Positions 1 to 7,158 of a stretch of DNA of 16,029 nt are shown here, one piece after another. Every line of letters begins with the position of its first letter. Position 1 is the stretch's first letter. Below the pieces are notes generated by a model. The model saw nothing but the letters and a program-made list of their open reading frames with translations, had not been told where the DNA came from and searched no databases. The DNA is taken from NCBI GenBank assembly GCA_021779635.1, contig JAJYAH010000064.1:1-16029 (forward strand), read 5' to 3'. Origin of the DNA: Pseudomonadota bacterium. Lineage in GTDB: Bacteria; Pseudomonadota; Alphaproteobacteria; Rhizobiales; Xanthobacteraceae. Position numbers and translations under genes: made by a program.

Positions 1-1575
1 GGCGTTGAGCTTCTCCGATGCCTGCAAGGCGTCGCCCGAGCGGATCAGAATGCCGTTTTCCGCTCCCTTGCCGATGCCGACCGTGAGCGACGTCGGCGTT
101 GCCAGGCCAAGCGCGCATGGGCAGGCGATGATCAGGGTGGTCACGAACACGATAGTCGCATAGACCAGACGCGGCTCCGGGCCGAAATTATACCAGGCGA
201 TGAACGCCAGGATCGCGAGGATCATGACGGCCGGCACAAAGTAAGCTGACACTGCGTCAACCACACGCTGGATGGGCGCCTTCGAACCCTGCGCATCCTT
301 GACCATGCGGATGATGGTCGCGAGCGCGGTGTCCTTGCCGACCTTGGTTGCCTTGAACTTGAAACTGCCGGTCTTGTTCAACGTGCCGCCGATGACTTCA
401 TCGCCGACCTGCTTCTCGACGGGGATCGATTCGCCCGTGATCATCGATTCATCGACCGCGCTCGCTCCTGCTGTCAGTTGGCCGTCGACGGCGATCTTTT
501 CGCCAGGCCGGACGACCACGACATCGTCGACCAGCACCTCTTCCACTGGAATGTCAGTTTCCTGGCCGCTGCGAACGACGCGCGCGGTCTTGGGCTGTAG
601 ACCAATCAGCTTCTTGATCGCCTGCGAAGTGCGACCCTTGGCCTTGATCTCGAGCGCGAGACCCAGCACAACCAGCGCAACCACCACATCAGTCACATCC
701 CAGAACACCTCCGCGAGCGCCGCCTTCGGAAAGATCTGCGGCCACGCCACGGTGACGACCGAATACGCAAAGGCGGCGCTGATGCCGATTGCGATCAGCG
801 TGTGCATATTGGCTCCACGGTGCTTTAGCGCATCCCACATGCCGGTGAAGAATTGAGAGCCCGCCCAGGCCAATACTGGGAGACTTACAACGCCAAGAAG
901 TGTCCAGACGATTCGGCGCGTCTCGCTTCCCATCGGCATCCAGTCGCGCAAGCCGGGCACCAGATCCGGATAGCTCAGCGCCATCACGGGAATCGAGATT
1001 GCGGCCGCGAACCAGAATTTTCGCATCAAGGTGCGATATTCCTGCTCGTTGGCAGCTTCGGCAGGATCCAGCACCTCGGCGTTGGGTTCGATCTTCGGCT
1101 CGGCGACGCGATAGCCGGCGGACTCGACCGCGTCGCGGATCGCTGCGAAATCCACTTTCTCCGGTTGATATTCTATGTCTGCGGCGTTGGTTTCGAGACT
1201 TGCACGGGCCGAAACGACACCTGGCACCATCTGCAGAGAAAGCTCGATTCGAGTCAGGCATGAGCCGCAATACAAGTTCTTGATCGGCACGCGCATGGTG
1301 GCCGTCCCGGCCGTATAGCCAACCGATCGGATGGCGTGCAGAATATCCGTGATCTTGGCCTGTGCTGAATCGTAGTCGACCCTCGCAATCTTGGTACTTG
1401 GATTGACATTTGCCGAGATGACTCCAGGCACCGCCCCAACTGCTTTTTCGATCGTCGGCGGACAATGGGCACAGGTCATGCCGCCAATGCGCAGCTCGAT
1501 GTGCTCCTTCTGCACGGGCTGCTGCGTCGCGGCTTCCGGGCGGCGAGAACGAATTTCGGTCACGACGGCACTCAT
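1..1575 (-). CDS. copA: Copper-translocating P1B-type ATPase, 5' part (runs off the window)
   Basis: This gene encodes an inner-membrane ATPase that pumps Cu(I) from cytoplasm to periplasm. The 525 codons present read without a break. They show a first HMA domain with GMTCAHC (residues 32-38), a second HMA with CGSC (103-106) that lacks the usual GMT lead-in, membrane helices from about residue 185, the actuator loop TGES (380-383) and the copper-binding membrane motif CPC (485-487). The DKTGT phosphorylation site, nucleotide domain and last helices lie beyond base 1. The ATG at 1575-1573 has GGGAGGG just upstream and overlaps the stop of the upstream hydrolase gene as ATGA, so translation is probably coupled. 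The two N-terminal HMA domains and the CPC motif point to export. A cbb3-oxidase assembly ATPase (FixI/CtpI) is less likely because no fixGHS neighbours are present. Confidence 0.95.
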   Translation of the reverse strand, partial: MSAVVTEIRSRRPEAATQQPVQKEHIELRIGGMTCAHCPPTIEKAVGAVPGVISANVNPSTKIARVDYDSAQAKITDILHAIRSVGYTAGTATMRVPIKNLYCGSCLTRIELSLQMVPGVVSARASLETNAADIEYQPEKVDFAAIRDAVESAGYRVAEPKIEPNAEVLDPAEAANEQEYRTLMRKFWFAAAISIPVMALSYPDLVPGLRDWMPMGSETRRIVWTLLGVVSLPVLAWAGSQFFTGMWDALKHRGANMHTLIAIGISAAFAYSVVTVAWPQIFPKAALAEVFWDVTDVVVALVVLGLALEIKAKGRTSQAIKKLIGLQPKTARVVRSGQETDIPVEEVLVDDVVVVRPGEKIAVDGQLTAGASAVDESMITGESIPVEKQVGDEVIGGTLNKTGSFKFKATKVGKDTALATIIRMVKDAQGSKAPIQRVVDAVSAYFVPAVMILAILAFIAWYNFGPEPRLVYATIVFVTTLIIACPCALGLATPTSLTVGIGKGAENGILIRSGDALQASEKLNA

Positions 1576-3437
1576 GCTGCCCTCCCGGATGCGAGTTCAG
1601 TAATCGTTGGGGATGATGGGTTGACGGGTGCGGCCGTAACGGCACCGGCTCGTCCGTACAGGGCTTCGAACCAGAATTCGTAACCCTGATCGCGCGCCTC
1701 GCGACCCCGTGTTATGAAATCGCGCATGGCGTCGAATGCTGCGACCTCGCTAGTTTTGAGCGGATTGGTGTCAGCGACTGCATGACGATCCTGCGCGATT
1801 CTGGCCGCCATCGGAGCCCACGCGCGCAGCCACGGATTGAAGTCGCTCGCGAATGTATAACGGCTGATGCGCATCGGATGCAGCCATTCCAGCCACTTTG
1901 CCGATAGCGGCGTCGCGGTCGCCTCGATCCACTTCCCGAGTGTCGCCGAATAGAGCGCGTCGATCTGGGTCGAGACTTCGGCGACACGGCGGAATGCGGG
2001 ACGGTTCTCGGGAAATTTCAAGTCTTCGACACGCCGCTCCTCGAAGCGCACCGAATAGGCATCGTGCGCGCAGTCCGGATCGCCGGTCGGATTGTCGATC
2101 TTCATTTCATAGAGACCCGGTGGAAGGGCTTCGATCTTCTTCAAGCTCTCCAGGATCGCGCGATGCTCGAGCCGCGCCACGCTCGCGGATACAAAGATTC
2201 CGAGGTGCCCCACATGTGGATTGATCAGATAGACGATGCGCTGGCCGGCCTGCTTCAGATCGTCCGTGCTGGCATAGACAGTCGGGATCCAGCCGAGCGC
2301 CTGGTGGGGCGGCGTGATGTTGTCGCCGTAGGAGGCGAAAATCACAAGTGGGTTGTGAATGCGTCGCAGATCGACGAAGCAGTGGGGACAGATCCTGAGC
2401 TTTCCCTGCTCGAGCTTGTCGCCAACGAACAGGTTTTCGACGATAGCCAGCATCTCTTCGCGGCTCAGAAAGTAAAAGCCGTTCCACCAGCGCTCGAATT
2501 CGAGAAAGCGTTCCCGCTCCTTGTCCAAATGAGAGAACAGGTTGGCGTATTTCTCCCATACGCCCTCCGGCTTCAGGTTCTCGAAGTTCTGCACCAGCCA
2601 GGCGCCGTCGAAACGGCCGTCACCGAGATCAGCTGTCAGATGGGTGAGCCACGCGCCTCCCAACAGGCCTCCAGAGACGCGCGCCGGATTGACTCCGGAT
2701 TCACCGGCCCAGTATGACAACGGCGAACCGTTCAGGACGGCCGGCCCCGCGAGACCCTGGCAATCCGCGGCGAGAATCGCGATCGCCCAGCCGGCCTGAC
2801 AGTTGCCGTAAAGGATCGGCGGCTTGCCGTCGTGGCGCTTTGAGACTTCCTCCACGAAGCGGCGCAGTGTATGCAGCACATCGGCCATCGTTTGGCCCGG
2901 CGCTGGCTCCGGAAAGAACACCACGAAATAAACCGGATAGCCCTCGTGCATCGCGATCCCGACCTCGGACTCGCGCTTGAATCCGCCAATGCCGGGGCCG
3001 TGTCCCGCGCGCGGATCGACGATCATGACCGGGGGCTTTGTCGGATCGAGACAATCCTCCAGGCACTTGTCGCCGTACCGCGTGATGCGAAGGAGCGCGT
3101 AGTTGACCGGCCGCTCGAACCGACGCGCATCGAGAATGAGTTCATAGTCAAAATCAAGCAGCGGCGGCTTGCCGGCCCGTTCATGCGCGATCATGTTGTC
3201 TGCGCGCTGGCGCAGCGTATCCCAGAACAGGATTGTTCGTTCCCAAAAGTCGCGCTGATAGGCCTGAATGTCTTCCCGAGGCGCCAAACCCAATGACCAG
3301 CCGCCGGGCGACACTCCGATAGCGGCCGGCGTAGCCGTACCGCTCGCCAGCTCGCCGGTGGCTGTCCGCGGCTTGATCACAGGAACTTGCGACCCGCGTT
3401 CGCTGATTGGTTCGGGGAGGAGTAAGGTATTTGCCAC
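1572..3437 (-). CDS. DUF3141 alpha/beta-hydrolase-like protein (PhaC-like Cys triad)
   Basis: The 621-residue protein matches DUF3141 proteins, often labelled poly(3-hydroxyalkanoate) synthetase-like; no substrate is established. It has no signal peptide or clear membrane helix, so it is probably cytoplasmic. A lipase-box-like GNCQAG (211-216) puts Cys213 at the nucleophile elbow, as in PHA synthases. GDNITPP (371-377, Asp372) and PHVGHLGIF (407-415, His411) fit the other triad members. The start is GTG at 3437-3435, preceded by AGAGG at a 6-base spacing. The gene lies 30 bases after the Spy-like gene and shares ATGA with copA, so the three probably form one operon. From general knowledge, DUF3141 genes occur near PPK2 and other low-oxygen stress genes in alphaproteobacteria. 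A role in polyester or acyl-thioester metabolism is only inferred. Confidence 0.85.
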   Translation of the reverse strand: MANTLLLPEPISERGSQVPVIKPRTATGELASGTATPAAIGVSPGGWSLGLAPREDIQAYQRDFWERTILFWDTLRQRADNMIAHERAGKPPLLDFDYELILDARRFERPVNYALLRITRYGDKCLEDCLDPTKPPVMIVDPRAGHGPGIGGFKRESEVGIAMHEGYPVYFVVFFPEPAPGQTMADVLHTLRRFVEEVSKRHDGKPPILYGNCQAGWAIAILAADCQGLAGPAVLNGSPLSYWAGESGVNPARVSGGLLGGAWLTHLTADLGDGRFDGAWLVQNFENLKPEGVWEKYANLFSHLDKERERFLEFERWWNGFYFLSREEMLAIVENLFVGDKLEQGKLRICPHCFVDLRRIHNPLVIFASYGDNITPPHQALGWIPTVYASTDDLKQAGQRIVYLINPHVGHLGIFVSASVARLEHRAILESLKKIEALPPGLYEMKIDNPTGDPDCAHDAYSVRFEERRVEDLKFPENRPAFRRVAEVSTQIDALYSATLGKWIEATATPLSAKWLEWLHPMRISRYTFASDFNPWLRAWAPMAARIAQDRHAVADTNPLKTSEVAAFDAMRDFITRGREARDQGYEFWFEALYGRAGAVTAAPVNPSSPTITELASGRAA

Positions 3438-3467
3438 GATGGACCTCTGATGTATCGGGCTGAAGCC

Positions 3468-4157
3468 CTACCGTCCTTGCCCCTGCATCATCATTCCCGG
3501 CTTCATCGGACCGGAACCCATCTGTCCCGGCTGCATGTCAGCCATCATCGCCATCATGCCCATATGAGGCGCAAGAAGTTCGTCGGCCGCTTTATTCTGT
3601 TCGTCGGATAGGGTGCCGACGAGGTTTGTCAGAGCCGACTTGATCGTGCGGGTGCCCTCCAGCCGGGCCGCCAGCCATTTCTCTTGCAACGCAAGGCGAT
3701 CCATCAGGCTCTGTTGCCCCGCACCCGCCTGTGGCATCATCGTGGCGCGCACCTCGCCAAGGCTCTTTGCGTTGGCTCGCAGCGCATCGGCAAAGGCATT
3801 CCACGCAGGCGTCTGAGCGTCGGTGATCTTGAGCTCGGTGCGCAGGAAGGCAATGCGGCCTTCGACGCGATCGATGGTCGCCATACCGCTCATGCCGGCA
3901 CAGCCGGTTTCAGAGCCTCGCTGGCCCATCATGCCCATCATCTGCATCATATTGGACATGTTGCCCATCATGCCCTTGCCACCCATCATGCCCTGCCCCA
4001 TCATTCCTGGCTGGCCAGGAGGCGACTGCGGTTGTGTAGCGGCGGGTGCGCTCTTCTGATCAGGATGATGAGCTTCGTGGTCAGCAGGTGATTGCGCCCA
4101 AGACGAAGAGCTTACGGTCGCAAGCAGCAGCGCAGCAGCCAGTGTCAGGGTTTTCAT
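3468..4157 (-). CDS. Met-rich Spy/CpxP-like periplasmic protein
   Basis: This is a 229-residue secreted protein with a signal peptide that probably ends at SWA (19-21). A His-containing stretch (DHEAHHPDQ, 26-34) follows, then a block with 13 Met between residues 52 and 77. Next comes a helical domain of the Spy/CpxP LTxxQ family, with LKITDAQTPAW (109-119) and LSDEQ (183-187), and a second Met-rich tail (199-223). Spy-family proteins are periplasmic chaperones or metal-stress sensors. Here the Met and His blocks suggest Cu(I)/Cu(II) binding before export or storage, which is an inference. The start has GGGAGAAGG upstream. It is the first gene of the operon leading to the DUF3141 hydrolase and CopA, and a FixK-type box is centred about 66 bases upstream of its ATG. 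The Met-rich segments are low complexity, so homology rests on the middle domain. Confidence 0.85.
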   Translation of the reverse strand: MKTLTLAAALLLATVSSSSWAQSPADHEAHHPDQKSAPAATQPQSPPGQPGMMGQGMMGGKGMMGNMSNMMQMMGMMGQRGSETGCAGMSGMATIDRVEGRIAFLRTELKITDAQTPAWNAFADALRANAKSLGEVRATMMPQAGAGQQSLMDRLALQEKWLAARLEGTRTIKSALTNLVGTLSDEQNKAADELLAPHMGMMAMMADMQPGQMGSGPMKPGMMMQGQGR

Positions 4158-4216
4158 GAACCTTCTCCCGATAATAAATGCCGCCGCATGAGAGCTTATT
4201 TCGGCCGGCTGAATCC

Positions 4217-4230
4217 TTGATGCAAATCAA
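4217..4230. promoter_or_regulatory. FNR/FixK-type box in divergent promoter region
   Basis: TTGATGCAAATCAA is a perfect TTGAT-N4-ATCAA palindrome, the binding-site form of FNR/FixK regulators. It lies between the divergent Spy-like gene (ATG at 4157) and the His-rich gene (ATG at 4352). On the plus strand a poor -10 candidate, TAAGTT, lies 22 bases after the box, close to where a class II site would place it. On the minus strand no good -10 is evident. The 194-base divergent region holds nothing else certain apart from a small imperfect palindrome around CACATGTG (4289-4296). Confidence 0.75.
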
Positions 4231-4351
4231 TCTTAGAAACGAAGTTGTCGACTAAGTTTCACGCAATTCCCGCCATCCGCGATGTGTTCCACATGTGAAC
4301 TTTTCGCGACGAATCCAACTCCGACAGACGTGTCGTAATGGAGAAGCAAAT

Positions 4352-4603
4352 ATGACAACTCGGACGTTCATTGCCGCTGCGGCAGTCTTATCGTTGGTCG
4401 CGCTGCCCGCGCTTGCGCAGACCGGTGCCGACACCGAGAAAAACGGCCACCATTATTCCGGTGGACCGAAGACGGAGGTCCCTCATCACATGGGCAAGAA
4501 GGACACCTCCGGCGTCGCGACCAAGAATCAATCGGGAGGTCATCACTACTCAGGCGGACCGAAGACCGAGGTCCCTCACCACATGGGCGACAAACAGCAA
4601 TAA
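4352..4603 (+). CDS. Small secreted His-rich protein with duplicated 17-residue unit
   Basis: This encodes an 83-residue precursor. The ATG at 4352 is chosen because GGAGAAG lies just upstream and the product then begins directly with a typical signal peptide (cleavage probably after ALA, residues 20-22). An in-frame ATG at 4295 would add 19 polar residues before it. The mature part of about 61 residues contains two identical copies of GHHYSGGPKTEVPHHMG (residues 32-48 and 63-79), separated by a short Lys/Ser/Gly linker. Each unit has two His pairs and one Met, suggesting periplasmic Cu/Ni/Zn binding; this is inferred from composition only. I do not recognise a named family. It lies divergently from the Spy-like/copA operon across a FixK-type box and 118 bases before ppk2. 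Confidence 0.85.
   Translation: MTTRTFIAAAAVLSLVALPALAQTGADTEKNGHHYSGGPKTEVPHHMGKKDTSGVATKNQSGGHHYSGGPKTEVPHHMGDKQQ
4445..4588 (+). repeat. Two in-frame 51-bp coding repeats (4445-4495 and 4538-4588)
   Basis: Both units encode the same 17 residues. They differ at 8 of 51 bases, every difference being a silent third-position change. The offset between copies is 93 bases. This shows an old duplication held constant at the protein level. Confidence 0.9.
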
Positions 4604-4608
4604 GCTCC

Positions 4609-4631
4609 GGCGGCGTGTTCGTACGGCCGCC
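4609..4631 (+). terminator. GC-rich hairpin after the His-rich gene, possible weak terminator
   Basis: GGCGGC (4609-4614) pairs with GCCGCC (4626-4631), and an inner GT/AC pair can extend the stem. Only TT follows, so this is a poor Rho-independent terminator. It may protect the 3' end of the His-rich mRNA or give partial termination before ppk2. The remaining bases up to 4721 show no clear promoter. Confidence 0.35.
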
Positions 4632-4721
4632 TTGACCGATCTTCGGATCTTGTCTGGAGATCCAAATTGAGCCGAAGCCCCGGCGAGGTTCCTCCTGCGG
4701 GCATCCGTCAGATGTCAGCAA

Positions 4722-5516
4722 ATGTCAAAATCATCGAACAAGCGTTCTGCACATCGCGAAAGCGGCAAGGCCTATCGCGCGGCACTACACGATCTGCAGG
4801 TCGAACTCGTAAAAATCCAGCGGCACGTCATCAAGCACGGCCACCGGGTCCTGGTCATTTTCGAGGGCCGGGACGCAGCCGGAAAGGACGGGACGATCAA
4901 ACGTATCGTCCAACATTTGAGCCCGCGCGAGACCCGCGTTGTCGCACTCGGAAACCCATCCGACCACGATCGTGCGTCGTGGTATTTTCAGAGATACACG
5001 CCCTATCTTCCATCGGCGCAGGAAATGATCCTGTTCAATCGGAGCTGGTACAACCGCGCTGGGGTCGAGCATGTGATGGGTTTCTGTACCGGCCAGGAGT
5101 ACGAGGACTTCCTTGGCGCGGTGTTGCCGTTCGAACATATGCTGATCGGCTCCGGAATCCAGATCATGAAGTACTATCTGGACATCAGCAAAGGCGAGCA
5201 GACGGAACGACTGCATGACCGCAAGATCGATCCGCTGAAGCAGTGGAAGACGAGCCCGATCGACGCCGTCGCGCTCAAGCATTGGAAGGATTATACAAAA
5301 GCGCGCGACCGGATGCTGGCGGCGACCTCAAGCCCCGAATCGCCCTGGATCGTGGTGCGCGCCGATGACAAGCGGGCCGCGCGGCTCAATATCATCCGAG
5401 ATCTGATCTCCCGCCTGGCATGCCCTGAAACCAACAAGCATCTCGCTTCGCCTGACCGAAGCATCGTCTTTCCTTATGCTGCCAGGCATGCAGATCGCCA
5501 ACAGCTCGCGCGTTAA
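4722..5516 (+). CDS. ppk2: Polyphosphate kinase 2 family protein
   Basis: PPK2 enzymes transfer phosphate between polyphosphate and nucleotides in the cytoplasm; the single-domain class I type mainly makes NTP from NDP. The 264-residue protein has the Walker A stretch GRDAAGKDG (49-57), the Walker B/lid region MILFNRSWYNRAGVE (102-116) followed by HVMGFC, and the conserved segment IMKYYLDISKGEQ (148-160). Length and motifs fit a single-domain class I-like PPK2; the class is inferred. The upstream Shine-Dalgarno is weak. ppk2 sits 118 bases after the His-rich gene, possibly cotranscribed from the divergent low-oxygen promoter. Its TAA overlaps the TAA of the convergent opgC-like gene in the four bases TTAA. 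Confidence 0.93.
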   Translation: MSKSSNKRSAHRESGKAYRAALHDLQVELVKIQRHVIKHGHRVLVIFEGRDAAGKDGTIKRIVQHLSPRETRVVALGNPSDHDRASWYFQRYTPYLPSAQEMILFNRSWYNRAGVEHVMGFCTGQEYEDFLGAVLPFEHMLIGSGIQIMKYYLDISKGEQTERLHDRKIDPLKQWKTSPIDAVALKHWKDYTKARDRMLAATSSPESPWIVVRADDKRAARLNIIRDLISRLACPETNKHLASPDRSIVFPYAARHADRQQLAR

Positions 5517-6694
5517 ACGGAGCTTGGCGCGTGGGAAGCCTCCGCTGTTCGATCGACCGCGGACAGGAACGCCGCGACCGCGGCCATCGCTGCTAGACCG
5601 GCAACGCTCACCAGAGTCTGCGATACCAGATCATTCCAGCCGAGATTCAGGACTGCATGCGCAGCAAACGAGAGCAGGACGCTAGCGCAATAGACCGCGA
5701 GCGCATACTCGCCGCATTGCACCAATGGACGTAACAGGCGCGTCCATAGCGCCGGCAAATTGCAGGGAAGCAGGCGCCAGCACAGCAGTGCTATTGCCAG
5801 AAAATGAAGCAGCCGCAAAATGTCGAGATCGCCCTTGTCGATCGGATAGATCGTGCGTGCGACGATCGTCGGCACATATGCTTCAAGCGCATGGAAGTGC
5901 CAGCCGAGGGTAATGAACAGGGAAAGCAACAGATAGATCGCCGCCACGGCGGCGACGATCTGCGACCTTAGAACGCGCGGCTGCTCCTTCGCGAGCGTCA
6001 ATCCCCACCAAATCCCAATCACGTATAGCAGCTGCCAATTCAGCGGATTGAAATAGATCACACCCCTCGGATAGGCGGGAATCGACCAATCCAGCCAGTG
6101 GGAAATGAAGTAAAGCAGCGCCGAGGCGATCAGCGCTGGGGTCGGCCAGCGGACCATGGCCGGCAAAATCGGTACGAGCCCGAAATGGAGAATAGCCATC
6201 AGCAGGAGTGGATCGAGATCGACCGGCGAGTATCGCAGCACGATCGCCTGAAATAACGTTTCGGCCGGATTGGTCACAAAGACCGCAAGATTCGCGTGAT
6301 CGAGCAGGTTCGGTTGCCAGACGGCAAGAAGACTGATCTCGGCCAGAAGCACTATGATCGTGACGATCTGTGCGACGTATATTTCAAAGGCGCGGCGCAG
6401 GACCCGCAACGAACCGGTTATCCATCCGGACCTCTGCGCGAGCGCACCGTAGACGCTTCCCGATGCCAGGCCTGAGAGAAATACCAGGATCTCGGCGGCA
6501 TCGCTAAACCCGATGTTCCTCCTGGGGGTGAAATGGTTGAGGTAGGTCTCCGGCACGTGGTCGATAAAGATCCACCACAGGGCGAGCCCCCGGAAGAGGT
6601 CGATCCGAACATCGCGCGCGGCAAAACTCCGAATTGCCAACGCATCGCAATGGGTGCCGCTATCGCCGTAGACCAGTTGCTCGCTTGCAGTCAT
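5513..6694 (-). CDS. OpgC-family membrane acyltransferase, paralogue 1
   Basis: This is a polytopic inner-membrane protein of 393 residues with about ten hydrophobic segments. The N-terminal signature (DLFRGLALWWIFIDHVPET, then NIGFSDAAEILVFLSGLASG) is that of the OpgC family, related to acyltransferase-3 proteins. OpgC adds succinyl groups to osmoregulated periplasmic glucans. His46 in the first helix is the likely acyl-transfer residue by family analogy. The ATG at 6694 is preferred over one at 6721 because CGAGG lies 5 bases upstream of it, while the 6721 start has no ribosome site. It follows the small membrane gene by 89 bases and converges on ppk2. No other glucan gene (opgG/opgH/ndvB) is visible, so the substrate is uncertain. 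Confidence 0.85.
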   Translation of the reverse strand: MTASEQLVYGDSGTHCDALAIRSFAARDVRIDLFRGLALWWIFIDHVPETYLNHFTPRRNIGFSDAAEILVFLSGLASGSVYGALAQRSGWITGSLRVLRRAFEIYVAQIVTIIVLLAEISLLAVWQPNLLDHANLAVFVTNPAETLFQAIVLRYSPVDLDPLLLMAILHFGLVPILPAMVRWPTPALIASALLYFISHWLDWSIPAYPRGVIYFNPLNWQLLYVIGIWWGLTLAKEQPRVLRSQIVAAVAAIYLLLSLFITLGWHFHALEAYVPTIVARTIYPIDKGDLDILRLLHFLAIALLCWRLLPCNLPALWTRLLRPLVQCGEYALAVYCASVLLSFAAHAVLNLGWNDLVSQTLVSVAGLAAMAAVAAFLSAVDRTAEASHAPSSV

Positions 6695-6739
6695 GGCTGC
6701 CTCGATCGACCTCCACAGCATCCATCAGCGCAAGCGTGA

Positions 6740-6781
6740 CAACCGAAGCCACGCTCCCGGCGACGAGAACGGCCTCGGTTG
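6740..6781. other. Imperfect inverted repeat between small membrane gene and OpgC paralogue 1
   Basis: CAACCGAAGC (6740-6749) pairs with GCCTCGGTTG (6772-6781) at 9 of 10 positions around a 22-base loop. It lies in the 89-base gap between two minus-strand genes. It may be an intercistronic mRNA hairpin; no T-run follows in either direction. Confidence 0.3.
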
Positions 6782-6783
6782 AT

Positions 6784-6993
6784 CTACCCTGCCCTTCCGC
6801 TCGGCCAATCTGTGAAAGCAAGAATCCAAAGTGCGATCAGGTTGACCAGCGGAACGAAGATCAGGATCGACCACAGCGGCGAGAAACCGATGCGGTTCAG
6901 AATGCGGCCCGCCGGGTAGATGACCACGGCGATCATCACGATGAACCAAAGCCAATGGGTTGGACCGTAGCCGTACATCCAAGCATCCATCAT
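6784..6993 (-). CDS. Small two-helix inner-membrane protein, unknown function
   Basis: This is a 69-residue protein. After a short aromatic N-terminus (MMDAWMYGYGPTHW) come two hydrophobic helices, about residues 14-29 and 39-61, joined by a short basic loop (GRILNRIGFSP). The start is well supported: GGGAGG lies 6 bases before the first of two adjacent ATG codons. A longer frame over the same bases (6725-7024) is a shadow. I recognise the general type as a conserved hypothetical of Rhizobiales but not a named family. It is placed between the two OpgC paralogues and has a FixK-like box about 65 bases upstream, so low-oxygen induction is plausible. It may be an accessory subunit of the neighbouring membrane enzymes, which is speculation from position. 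Confidence 0.8.
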   Translation of the reverse strand: MMDAWMYGYGPTHWLWFIVMIAVVIYPAGRILNRIGFSPLWSILIFVPLVNLIALWILAFTDWPSGRAG

Positions 6994-7050
6994 CTGTAGC
7001 CTCCCTGAGTGGATTAGCCGGCATCCTGGCGCAGCTTGCTCATCGTTCCC

Positions 7051-7064
7051 TTGATCCAGATCAG
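7051..7064. promoter_or_regulatory. FixK-type box upstream of the small membrane gene
   Basis: TTGATCCAGATCAG matches the TTGAT-N4-ATCAA palindrome at all but the last base. It lies in the 165-base gap between OpgC paralogue 2 and the small membrane gene. Its centre is about 65 bases before the ATG at 6993. A class II arrangement would give a short leader of roughly 25 bases, but no strong -10 is seen. Confidence 0.5.
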
Positions 7065-7093
7065 CTTTCGCCCGTTTGCTGGACGCATCTCGC

Positions 7094-7108
7094 TTTCCGG
7101 ATCGGAAA
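7094..7108. other. Short perfect inverted repeat in the same intergenic gap
   Basis: TTTCCG (7094-7099) and CGGAAA (7103-7108) are separated by GAT. It sits 30 bases from the FixK-like box, upstream of the small membrane gene. It could be an operator half-site pair; the loop is too small and the T-run absent for a terminator. Confidence 0.3.
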
Positions 7109-7158
7109 CCGCCTCTGCTGAGCTATCGGATTTCTAATCGTAGCCAGCAATGACGACT

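Noticed and set aside
689..1645. Long minus-strand open frame of 318 codons
   Set aside because: It lies over copA and the end of the hydrolase gene in another frame and gives an Arg/Gly/Ser-rich product with no motif; the real frame has HMA, TGES and CPC motifs.
4286..4300. Imperfect palindrome around CACATGTG in the divergent region
   Set aside because: Only the central 8 bases are symmetric; too short and common to call an operator.
4667..5218. Plus-strand open frame overlapping ppk2
   Set aside because: Shadow frame; the ppk2 frame carries Walker A and B motifs over the same bases.
6725..7024. 99-codon minus-strand frame over the small membrane gene
   Set aside because: Low-quality Arg/Pro-rich translation; the 6784-6993 frame has a strong ribosome site and two clean membrane helices.
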